NCBI RefSeq assembly: GCF_000149955.1
Contig: NC_030988.1
Span: 1 to 64,000 of the forward strand
Direction: 5' to 3'
From: Fusarium oxysporum f. sp. lycopersici 4287
Lineage: Eukaryota > Ascomycota > Sordariomycetes > Hypocreales > Nectriaceae
DNA: 64,000 bases
Position numbers and translations under genes: made by a program. Positions 1 through 8,469 of this stretch are shown piece after piece (position 1 is the first letter of the stretch; each line of letters begins with the position of its first letter). A model generated the notes under the pieces. That model saw only the letters and a program-made list of their open reading frames with translations, had not been told where the DNA came from and searched no databases.

Positions 1-452
1 TTGATGATCATCTTTTGAACGGCGGCGGCACTGCAGGAGACCTGGATGTAGTGCTGCTCAGCTCGACGTGCGAGGCCACCATTCTGGAAAGAGCGACAAA
101 GATGGGCGACATGGTTGCGGTCGAGGGGCCTGTTACTGCCGCGAGACCAGGAGAAGTCGAGGAGATGGATGGGTAGCTCAGCGACGGCAAGGCGGTAGGG
201 CTCCGCCTGTTTCCTCAGGGAATCGACCTCGGTGAAGGTTTGTGGAGCAGGCTTTGGGGATTTGGCGGGCTTGGATGGTGACGGTGGTGGTGATGATGAT
301 GATGGGATGTCGTTGACGACGGGGGTAAGGGAGGGAGAAGTGGATGGATGATGGGGTTCATGAGAAGGGTGGATAGGTGTAGTTTTCCGGCGCTTGGAGG
401 GCCGGGGATTCGTGTTAGATTTGGGAGGCAGAGGGCGACCAATTTTGATCAT
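1..452 (-). CDS. DUF3723-type protein, N-terminal part (cut by window edge)
   Basis: An open frame runs without a stop from an ATG at 452 to the left edge, giving 150 codons of the N-terminus. The first 85 or so residues are low-complexity, rich in Pro, Ser and Lys, with a basic KRRK stretch that could be a nuclear signal. The following part contains LDFSW, then a Gly-x-x-Arg-Pro-Leu-Asp-x-x-x-Val pattern and a Cys-Ser turn, which is how I remember the start of fungal DUF3723 proteins. The molecular role of DUF3723 is unknown. It is a frequent passenger gene of giant fungal Starship elements. The family call rests on pattern recognition of about 60 residues. A His-rich reading frame at 215-442 overlaps it out of frame and is a shadow. 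Confidence 0.55.
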   Translation of the reverse strand, partial: MIKIGRPLPPKSNTNPRPSKRRKTTPIHPSHEPHHPSTSPSLTPVVNDIPSSSSPPPSPSKPAKSPKPAPQTFTEVDSLRKQAEPYRLAVAELPIHLLDFSWSRGSNRPLDRNHVAHLCRSFQNGGLARRAEQHYIQVSCSAAAVQKMII

Positions 453-740
453 GGTGGTGGTGAGGATGATGAGGGCAGTGGATTGGTATATATTATGTAT
501 GATGTATATTTTATCGTTACTTTGTTCCCAAGTTAGGTGAGATGTGGGAAGGAATAGTTGAGGGGAGAGAAAGAGGATATGGATGAAAGTATGAGGAGTA
601 TTATTATATCGAATGGGAGACGGGAGAGGATACAGGGATCAGAAAGGCGACCAATCAAAGAAAGGTAGGAGACAAAGAAGGGAGGGCGAATGAAAAGTGC
701 GGAGAGGGAAATAGAAGGTTAAAAGTTTAGAGGGAGGATG

Positions 741-900
741 GGGCGCACGGACACTTAAACCTGGGATTGAGATATGAATTGGCAAAAGTTTTGGAGGATT
801 GAGGGTGCACGGACACCTGAACCCAGGTTCAAAGAATGAATTGGCAAAAGTTTTGGGAAAGGTATGGTGCACGGACACCTAAACCTAGGTTTAGGCGGGT
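741..900. repeat. 62-bp tandem repeat, about 2.5 copies
   Basis: The sequence GCACGGACAC recurs at 745, 807 and 869, an exact 62-bp period, followed each time by AAACCTGGG-like text. In the two complete copies this leads into GAATTGGCAAAAGTTTTGG. The third copy is cut short and contains the palindrome AAACCTAGGTTT. The array lies about 300 bp upstream of the DUF3723-type start codon. No function can be read from it. Confidence 0.8.
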
Positions 901-1189
901 CTGGTGTAGAAAAAATGGCAAGTTTACTAGCAAGGTTATAAAAATGTAGAGACCTATAAGTAAAAAGGTCTAAATATTTATGACTTGTAACCCTAACCAG
1001 GACCCCTTCGGCGTGTTTTTTGACTACAATTAGCAGATTGTATAGAGTGTAATACTATGCGTTATTGAAGTATTATATCTCTTAATAGTAGATTCAATGC
1101 ATATTAAGCTTAATTAATATAAAGAAGTTTTATTAATAGCTAGTAAGCTAGAATCTATAAAAGTGCTAGTTATAGAAATTTTAGTAAAT
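901..1189. other. AT-rich stretch without a gene
   Basis: No coding frame is supportable here. From about 1010 to 1190 the DNA becomes strongly AT-rich, with TpA-rich text, and it leads directly into a remnant of an LTR end. This is what a decayed, possibly RIP-mutated transposon copy looks like. Confidence 0.5.
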
Positions 1190-1228
1190 TATATTTTCAC
1201 CCAGCACTACTGCGCAATATAAACAACA
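1190..1228 (+). repeat. Truncated 3' end of the solo-LTR family
   Basis: These 39 bp match the last bases of the complete solo LTRs at 19745-19937 and 41680-41873, including the terminal CAATATAAACAACA, with about one mismatch. Only the 3' end is recognisable. The AT-rich DNA to its left may be the mutated remainder. No target duplication can be assigned. Confidence 0.75.
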
Positions 1229-1539
1229 ATGGGGAAACGACTCGATGTCTCATCCCAAGCAACAAAATGCGATTGTCTTCGCACTTTTATGAAGTATCCA
1301 ACTGTGGGTTGTTATCGGGATGATGAGTGAAGTTGCAAGGTACCTATGGAGCCATAGATCTCTCGGGATGATAGAAGTACTCACCAACGCATCTTAGCAA
1401 CACGAACTCGTGGCGAACGACGCAGCGAATTGCCGTCGCCGCGTAAGATCGCGGCAGTGGCTTCTCAACTCCACAATAGTATTCTAGGCCCTATCGCACA
1501 ACAAGTGACACTGTCACACAGACAGGAATGGATGGGCTG

Positions 1540-1770
1540 ACAACGATCGGGCAGAAGATCCCTAGTGAATCAGGCAATGACCGGCTCTTGACTTTCTATC
1601 TAAAGGAGCGGATTAAGCTGAACTAAATACTTGATGGAGATACTGCTACCTTGCAGGCAGCGGCATAATGACTGGCTGTAGCCTGCCAGGCAGTGACATT
1701 GTTGTCTACTGTATGAGCGAGCGGCTTGATATTGACAGGCCCCGAAGAAAACGACAAGAGAAAAAGTCGA
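1540..1770. repeat. Left arm of an inverted repeat flanking two secreted-protein genes
   Basis: The reverse complement of this stretch aligns with about 5595-5870. The best part, around 1600-1720 against 5690-5812, is roughly 80-85 % identical by eye, and most differences are C/T or G/A transitions. It begins just past the stop codon of the NlpC/P60 gene. It contains TGCCTGCAAGGTAGCAG-type palindromic text. Confidence 0.8.
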
Positions 1771-1790
1771 CTAAAAGCCGTTCCTATAAA

Positions 1791-2534
1791 CTATCCTTCC
1801 ACATGGATGTACCTGTAGGGCTTCGCCGTGAATCGGCCGACCTTCCAGCCAACAGGGCGCTGATAAGCGACACAGCCGTATGTGCCACGGCACTCGAGCG
1901 TTTTGTACTTCTTCTTGGTGCTGTCGACCCACGAGTGGAACAGAGCGACGTGACCGGCAGCACCACCGGTGCCGGGGCCAAGAGTACCAACGAAGTCACC
2001 AGGCTGGAGGTCCTTCCAAGAGATTTCCTTGGCGATTTCCGGGAGTCTGACAGTGTTATAGCCTGGAGCAGTGGCGTGGAGAGCCATGGTGACGAAGCCT
2101 GAGCAATCGGTGCGGTAGCGGGTGCCTTCTGGGTCTGGGTAAGTGGCACTCATGGAGTATGGGACGTGGCGCGAGACCCAGTACTGAGCGCGGGAGATGA
2201 TTTCCCTGCGGCTGATCTTGCCGTTCAGGGAGGAGCTGCCGCTGCCGCCGCCATGTCCGCAGTCCTTGGTGACCATGCCGGATGTGCCGGTTTTCACGTA
2301 GTAGTCCGCAACGTAGCAGCCATCAGAAGTTTTGTCCCAGAGAGAGTTGCCCAAAACGCCTTCGCCAGAAGTCTGACAGGTAAGTTTGACATCGTCACCC
2401 TTGTGGTAAGTCTTGACAACTTCGTAACCGGTTGAAGGACCCTCGCGGCAGTTGACATTGTTGCCGGTTATCGGGTATGCGCTGACCATGGGGACAGCTA
2501 CAGTAAGGGATAGAGCAAGGAATGTAAGCTGCAT
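1791..2534 (-). CDS. Secreted SH3b-NlpC/P60 peptidase, putative peptidoglycan hydrolase
   Basis: A 247-residue secreted protein. Residues 1-19 form a signal peptide with an AxA-like end (VSA). Residues 20-92 resemble a bacterial SH3 domain and contain Cys29, Cys53, Cys73 and Cys92, which can pair. A Gly/Ser linker (93-104) leads to an NlpC/P60 fold at 105-247 with the nucleophile in TDCSGF (Cys144) and the His in AGHVALF (His195). Members of this family cut the stem peptide of bacterial peptidoglycan, so a role against bacteria outside the hypha is likely but inferred. The architecture is bacterial in style and such genes in fungi are usually explained by transfer from bacteria. A TATAAAG box lies 167 bp upstream. 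The 3' flank is duplicated downstream of the cysteine-rich gene. Confidence 0.85.
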   Translation of the reverse strand: MQLTFLALSLTVAVPMVSAYPITGNNVNCREGPSTGYEVVKTYHKGDDVKLTCQTSGEGVLGNSLWDKTSDGCYVADYYVKTGTSGMVTKDCGHGGGSGSSSLNGKISRREIISRAQYWVSRHVPYSMSATYPDPEGTRYRTDCSGFVTMALHATAPGYNTVRLPEIAKEISWKDLQPGDFVGTLGPGTGGAAGHVALFHSWVDSTKKKYKTLECRGTYGCVAYQRPVGWKVGRFTAKPYRYIHVEG

Positions 2535-2700
2535 GATGGCGGACAGACGGCAGTTGGGAGTATTTTGTGAATGTTATCTATGGCGTAATTCTTTCTGCGG
2601 CAGGTTGCTTGCAGGGGGTTGCTAGAGATTGCACTTTCTCTGGAGTGGCGGGTTTGTCGATGGGAAATTGAGAATAGGAACGATGAAGGTTGACAGATAC

Positions 2701-2707
2701 CTTTATA
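2701..2707 (-). promoter_or_regulatory. Possible TATA box of the NlpC/P60 gene
   Basis: TATAAAG reads on the minus strand 167 bp before the ATG at 2534. Spacing and sequence fit a core promoter with a 5' leader of about 130 nt. This is sequence pattern only. Confidence 0.35.
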
Positions 2708-2889
2708 GTTCTGACCATAGTGAATATCGAAACGGAGCTGGTGCCTACTCTTTTTCTGTAGTCTCACAATTTCCTTCAGGTGGTTGTGGGTGATCTCGGT
2801 GGGGCGAAGAGGTCTAACATTTGAAACTGCCGAAAAAAGGGTCTTGTGACAGACATTGCCAAGCCCCGACAATTGCGCCTACCTGCTCC

Positions 2890-5010
2890 AGGGATCCCAT
2901 TCAAAGCTCTTCAGCGACGCAACACCAGTTGCCCTTCGTAACTAGGTCCCCTAGAAACATCAACTAACCACCATTTATTATGTTTTCTTAATTTAGATTA
3001 CTGTCAGAATTTAGTTCTCGTGACCAAATTAAAGTGAACAGAGAGCTGAGCTTCAGTCCGAATAGGCATGTGATTGCCAACTCTGCGTCAAGAAACGAGG
3101 AATACGTAATTGCCGAACCAATCTTGTGCCTCCGGTCGATCGTTGCATGGTCCGAGCAAGGCGTTACCATAGGCACCTCTCCCATCCAAGGCTGCCGTTG
3201 ATCATTGTTCTGGTACTGCCTGTTTGGGTTATCTGCAGGTCCTGGTGTCCCCGGCTAGCCCCTTCAGACCATCATCTGGATGAAATGCGAACACTTATGA
3301 CCATGAGTTGGCGTTTACGACCGGCCGGATAACGAGGCTAGCGATGATATAGAATTCATTGGATATGGCTTGCATGGGGCTGCCTTCCTGAAGGCGGAAC
3401 TCCCGAGGCGAACGGGGCGCGTTCTCGTCACTTGGTACTGCGGCGGAGAATTCAGGAACCGAAAGCAACTTCGGAGCCCCCTCCGTTCAGAAAGTGCTAC
3501 ACCCTCCGCACGCCTTCTGATCCTCGGACCGCCGCCAATAGATATTACGGTCGCGATGCTGGCCCCAGCAAAAGAGAGGATGCTCTGCTTCGCCATGGAG
3601 ACCTTACAGCCAGCACGAGCGAGCAGACAACCATCGAGAAAAATGTGGCTTACGCTGCACTAGTCATGGGGATCTTCCGTAATACGACGGGTGGAATCTG
3701 CATGATGACACTCTCTGTCTCATCTGTGCCTTCCTTCCGACATTGCGCAAACATATGATTCTGACGAGTGCGAGCTACATGACGCAAATCCGTCGGCATG
3801 AGGCTTTGCGTTATCCCAAAAGGCTGAGTTGGCGCTCAACCACCAATCGGCTTGTTCCCCTCACGACGATCATGGCTCAGCCGCTGGCCGATATGAGCCA
3901 TCAGCGCATAAGATTCGCGATTCCCGAAGCAGCAGACGGCGTATACATCGTATTGTCTCGGCATAAGAGCGCTACTGTCGATCACTGGGGCCCGTATTCA
4001 GCTCTGTAGCCTCACGCTGCTGTGGCCTTCTCGCATGACTCTCAATTTCCCGCCCAGCATCAATTCTTAACCTAGGCTCGCAAGAAACAACCTATTACAA
4101 CGAAGCCCCCTCACTCCACTGCGTCGAGGGTTGAGACATTGATTCACTCAAAGCCGTTCGTGCTGACAATTCGGGCGCCACATTGTAATCCTGAGCCTCT
4201 TACCTCGTAGGCGTTGATATTCCAGTGCATGATAGCGCATAACCGGGCGGCCGAGCCACCGCCTTCCGAGGCATCGTGGGCGCTAGGCAACTGCACGATT
4301 GGCCCAGCGCGAAGAAGGCGTCTGGTTCATAGCTGATTGACTTCTGCCGTATTGGAGGCGACGGACTTGAATCCCCATGGAACTAGTCGTGGAGCTGTTC
4401 TTGGTGTAGCAAGCAGACAACTCAGAATCCAGCGCGCTACAATACGCTCTGGTGCTCTTTCACCCCGCAAAACCAGTCAGTTATAAGGCCAAGGCCAAGG
4501 TCAAGGGCGCCGACAGCCACGCTATCCATACCGTGCCTTGTCATCACTTGCACTGCTATATGATGGGAATGCGACTCGGCCAGGAGGTAAAGTACCTGGC
4601 GCTGATGCAGCACTCGAAAGAAAGAGAAGGGGGGGAGGCTGTTCCAGATAGAACTGCTACTCTGTTAGACTATATCCCGGTTCATGCGACTAAGACGGGG
4701 AGCATGTCGCCATTGATGACGAGACAGATCTTTCAATGTTCAAACAGGCTGCGTTAAGCCACCACAAGGCAAGCACGATGATCTCAGCGGCGCCCTCAGC
4801 CCCTGTATTCCTCGTGATAATGGAGGATACGTGCGCTACGCAGGAAAATGCGGTGCTGATTGGATCCTGGGAACAGCGTGGCACGGTCTGCCGCACGAAG
4901 CTGAACGCCCAACTAGTTAGACCGTCAGGAAACAACAGGCACGCCAGGCTAACTTCAAGTTGCCTTACCATCCATCAGATGATCAGACAAAGTTTTCAAC
5001 GTCCACAGCA
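2890..5010. other. Intergenic, no supportable gene; weak kinase-like relic near 3340-3400
   Basis: Several frames of 65-110 codons overlap one another on both strands without any recognisable domain. One plus-strand frame near 3340-3400 reads IEFIGYGLHGAAFLKAEL, which resembles a Gly-rich loop of kinase-fold fungal proteins. The similarity ends within about 30 residues and frames shift afterwards. At most this is a decayed fragment. Confidence 0.3.
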
Positions 5011-5019
5011 TTTATTGGG

Positions 5020-5027
5020 TATATAAA
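5020..5027 (+). promoter_or_regulatory. TATA box upstream of the cysteine-rich secreted protein gene
   Basis: TATATAAA lies 179 bp upstream of the chosen ATG at 5206. The intervening leader is rich in CA and TC, as in many highly expressed fungal genes. Confidence 0.45.
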
Positions 5028-5205
5028 CACCGGCATCTCTCCGTCATGACTTGAAAAACCATCAACATTGTTCATCGACACCACTCCCAATCAACAGCAA
5101 ACCCAACTTTGGCTTCATCTCAAACAACAGAGTATGAGCAGCCCCCCCATCCGCGTCCCTGCCATGCACATAGCCTGCTCACAGATTACTTCTAGATCCA
5201 TCACA

Positions 5206-5490
5206 ATGGTCAAGCCATCCTTCCTGGTCTATGCTCTGGCCGCCGTGGCCGGCGTCAAGGCCTGCAAGAAGACCTGCAAAACCACCGGCGAGAAGAACGG
5301 ACGCTGCTACTACAAATGCAACGACGCCTGCCCCGATTTGGGACCGACAGCGGCCCGCAACGCATTTCTTGACGCCCTTGAGCAGGACTATGATTGCCGG
5401 AAATGGGGAGCCGCCGGGCTATCCTGCAAGAAGACCAAGGCCTTTGGTAGTTGCAGTATCCACTACTGGAAGTGCGGAGAAGATTGTTAG
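5206..5490 (+). CDS. Small secreted cysteine-rich protein (effector- or antimicrobial-like)
   Basis: I place the start at the internal ATG at 5206, not the longer upstream frame, because a typical signal peptide begins there (residues 1-19, hydrophobic core FLVYALAAVAGV). The product is 94 residues with a mature part of about 75. That part holds ten cysteines (20, 24, 34, 38, 42, 64, 74, 83, 90, 94), so up to five disulfides, and many Lys residues. I do not recognise the family. Size, charge and cysteine density fit secreted effectors or antimicrobial miniproteins, but no function is shown. The gene diverges from the NlpC/P60 gene at 1791-2534 and shares its downstream flank as an inverted copy, so the two may have moved or been duplicated as a unit. 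Confidence 0.75.
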   Translation: MVKPSFLVYALAAVAGVKACKKTCKTTGEKNGRCYYKCNDACPDLGPTAARNAFLDALEQDYDCRKWGAAGLSCKKTKAFGSCSIHYWKCGEDC

Positions 5491-5594
5491 GCAAGCTGTA
5501 GGATGCGTCTCTGCGTCATGCATATCGTTAGGTGTTATGATCCAGAAAGATCAACCACGGTACGAAGGGGAAAAACGTCGGAGCTCGGAACGGA

Positions 5595-5870
5595 ACAAAC
5601 AGGCCCCGGTGGAAGTGGTTGTGTTCAGTATCAAGCCGCTCGCTCACAAAGTCAACAACACCACTCCCTAGCAGGCAACAAGTCTACCAGTAAACAGCAA
5701 TGTCATTGCCTAGCAGGCTACAACCAGTCATTATACTCCTGCCTGCAAGGCAGCAGTATCTTCATCGTGTATTTAGTTCAGCTCAATTCCGTTCCTTTAG
5801 ATAAAAAAATCAAGTGTCTTTCGTTGCCCGATTCACAGGGGATATTCTTCCCAATCGTCGTATAGTTATG
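5595..5870. repeat. Right arm of the inverted repeat flanking the secreted-protein genes
   Basis: Counterpart of 1540-1770 in opposite orientation. It starts about 100 bp after the stop of the cysteine-rich gene. Shared text includes GTATCAAGCCGCTCGCTCA, CAGTCATTAT, CTGCCTGCAAGG and TATTTAGTTCAGCT. Confidence 0.8.
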
Positions 5871-6880
5871 CAAAATAATCATCAGTCACGGCAAATGTGA
5901 TTGGATGTTGGCTTTGCAAGTCTGCCTTATCTCGCTCCCGCACTTGCATCAGAGCCTCGGAAAGTGCAGGGAGCTTTGACTATGAATTTAGAGCTGACGA
6001 TCATTCGAACGTTCTCTGATGGAAGGATGATTAGGACTGCGCACACCCTTGCGGATCACCAAGGTACTCCAAATTTGAGCACAGACGTCACGAGATACTA
6101 ATGGGCTAGGCTATCTAGGTCGTGGAGACTGCATACGCATTACGGCCGGAGTCCAAAAGATCATTTGGCACTGCTGTAGGTCTTGAATTACTGCCTCCAA
6201 ACTAGCAGCATACAATCAAGGGACATGCATACTGACTCCTTCCAGCATCCTCTCGCGGCCGAGGTTCTCGAGCAGCTGGATGGTTCAAGGATTATATCGA
6301 CGACCGAAGTGTCAGCGGTATGGAGAGCTTCATATTGCTCAAAGGTATCACCGGATGGGCCAAAGCTGGCGGCGAGTTTGTAGAGTAGATTGATGAGTAC
6401 GACGCAGCTGTCTGGGAGAGCAAGTAGATCTATGCAGGCATGACCGAGACTTTGGTGGTGAGAGAGCAATGAACCATGGCAGCTTAGAGACCTTCACACT
6501 GGCAGCATTGCGACTGGCTGGATAGGCAGCGTGGTTGACCAAAATACATGCCACAGACTTTGTAGTCCACGAAATTTAATTACTAATGAACCTTAAGAAG
6601 AGTGAATTATGTATCACCAATACAATCAGGACATTGCGTTCGGGTGAGGACTAATAGTTGTTGGAGCAAGAATAACTCTCAGAATCAGAACGGCGACTGC
6701 TGGCAGCACCGAAATAGCTGGAAATAGTGGCCATGGTGAAGCTGGCGAGTGGACTGTTCAGACACGTCTGCCACAGTAGAAGGACTGCTGAAGTCGGCGA
6801 TTGTCATCTGAATTGGATTAGAGTAGGTAAAGGTAGCGGTAGAGGCATAATTCAATCGACGACCTCAGAAGCATTTTTTG
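5871..6880. other. Intergenic, nothing recognised
   Basis: Only short overlapping frames below 95 codons occur and none resembles a known domain. Confidence 0.5.
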
Positions 6881-6883
6881 ATT

Positions 6884-8266
6884 CTAGTCTTCAATCCCCA
6901 TGTTACCGTGCTCCTCGTAGTGTTCCTTCCCTATTGGCCAGTCACCTCCATCGATTGTGTCAGATGCAGGTAGGCCACTCAGAGGCAGCAACGTTATATC
7001 CACTTCGTTCGATAGCTCAGTCGACTCGCCCCCAGCAGTAACCGTGAGATCCCACTTTAACCGATGGCTGTGCTTGATGTTGTAGGTTTCGAAGCTGGGA
7101 TACAGTTGACCCGTGTAGCTCGAGAACGGTCGGTGGCCAAGAGGGGTTGCGGAGGTGATCCTGAGCTGCAGTAGCGCGCCAATATCGAGGGGCTCCGCCT
7201 TTTCGCCAGAGGGCAGGACGATGGGTGCCCCAAGCTGCGCAATGGCGGACTCCAGCTCGAATCCAACCCTGCGCGTCTCATCCGCGGTATGCGACCTAAG
7301 CGTTCCGGGGCATATCATTTCCGTTGAGGCCTTGATCTCGAAGGTCATTGACGTCAGAGTCACGGTATGTAGGGCATCCCGGATTGTATCGGTGGTTTGG
7401 GCTTGGTTGGGTATGACGAGGGCTCGAAAGGGGATGGGGTTGGGATTCTCGAGTTGCAGGACGCTGGGACAATCTACCTGGAGGGAGAAAGCGAACTGAG
7501 GGACCTTGGATGATCCGAAGAACTTCTGGGTCCGCTGTTGGAGTGATAGGCCCGCGGTTTCCAATCCTGGGATGAAGCGATGGGTACTTAGGCGACATAG
7601 GAACGAGTGTCGGCTAAGGTCGAAATCGGTTATCATATCTGGCGTCGATGGTGGTGTTATATTGACAGGAAGGGTGGCCGTGTCTATGTTTGTGGGGCCT
7701 GCAGCCGCCTCGACATGCAGTTGTGCTTCGAGGAAGTACTCGACGTAACACTGGTAGGTCGTCGCCATCCAAATACCCGAAGCATAGAAGACGGGAGGCA
7801 TCGAATGGGTCGCGACGTCCTGTGGGCCGAGCGGCAGGTAACTGTACTTCTGTTCATTTCCGGTAGCTACCGTAGAAGGGTCGAGCCTCGAGGGAACCGT
7901 GACGGCGAACGGCCACTCCTTCACAGCCCCACCAGGAGGGATATGGATGGGGCCGTCGAACAGCTGCTGCCGATTCTGGTCTGGGCCGAAAAAGTTGAAC
8001 CGGCCTCGGTAGATGCTAGTTCCCGCCTTCCCCCTGCTCACCGTCTTCTTAGACTTGGATCTACCATGCACCTGGATGGCCAGCCACGCTCGGGCAGCGA
8101 CGACAGGAGCATTCCGAACGACGCGGCCGGTTATAGTGTTCCCTGCTTGATATGTCCTTTGCTCCCCGTCGAGCAGGATCTCCAGGAACGGAGTTCCCTT
8201 GGAGACGGTGCGTGGCATCTTCGATTGGGTGTCCCAAGGTCTAAGGTATTGTGTTGCTGTGGGCAT
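6884..8266 (-). CDS. Arrestin-like N-terminal domain protein
   Basis: A single 460-codon frame without introns. Residues about 25-200 read as an arrestin N fold: PFLEILLDGEQRTYQAGNTI opens the first strand pair and GRVV the next. Residues about 230-430 hold further strand-rich text and the end is acidic. Fungal arrestin-like proteins usually act as adaptors that bring ubiquitin ligases to membrane transporters or receptors. No PY motif (PPxY) is obvious here, so an adaptor role is uncertain. Long frames on the opposite strand (for example 7607-8467) are shadows of this gene. The start at 8266 is the first ATG in frame; a second Met at codon 17 is also possible. Confidence 0.8.
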   Translation of the reverse strand: MPTATQYLRPWDTQSKMPRTVSKGTPFLEILLDGEQRTYQAGNTITGRVVRNAPVVAARAWLAIQVHGRSKSKKTVSRGKAGTSIYRGRFNFFGPDQNRQQLFDGPIHIPPGGAVKEWPFAVTVPSRLDPSTVATGNEQKYSYLPLGPQDVATHSMPPVFYASGIWMATTYQCYVEYFLEAQLHVEAAAGPTNIDTATLPVNITPPSTPDMITDFDLSRHSFLCRLSTHRFIPGLETAGLSLQQRTQKFFGSSKVPQFAFSLQVDCPSVLQLENPNPIPFRALVIPNQAQTTDTIRDALHTVTLTSMTFEIKASTEMICPGTLRSHTADETRRVGFELESAIAQLGAPIVLPSGEKAEPLDIGALLQLRITSATPLGHRPFSSYTGQLYPSFETYNIKHSHRLKWDLTVTAGGESTELSNEVDITLLPLSGLPASDTIDGGDWPIGKEHYEEHGNMGIED

Positions 8267-8469
8267 ATGAATTGGAAGGAAGAAATGGCTCTAAACAGCA
8301 TTGTCTGGGAGAGGAGCTGCGGAAGCCGAGTTTTTCTATTTGCAGCACCTCGAATACGAGGCCATGCTTCTTGTGGGGAGGGTCGGCTTTTGGGGCGGAT
8401 AAGAATGGAGCGAGTACCAATTGGGACTACCTCTTCAAGCGGGTTGAGCTTCTTTCTTTTGGCATGAAT

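Noticed and set aside
215..442. His-rich minus frame of 75 codons
   Set aside because: Overlaps the DUF3723-type frame in another phase. The His run is a by-product of a TCA/CCA-rich Ser/Pro stretch.
3315..3758. Overlapping frames with a kinase-like Gly-rich loop
   Set aside because: Resemblance covers fewer than 30 residues and the phase changes afterwards. Too weak for a gene call.
7607..8467. 286-codon plus frame
   Set aside because: Lies antisense to the arrestin-like gene and shows no domain.
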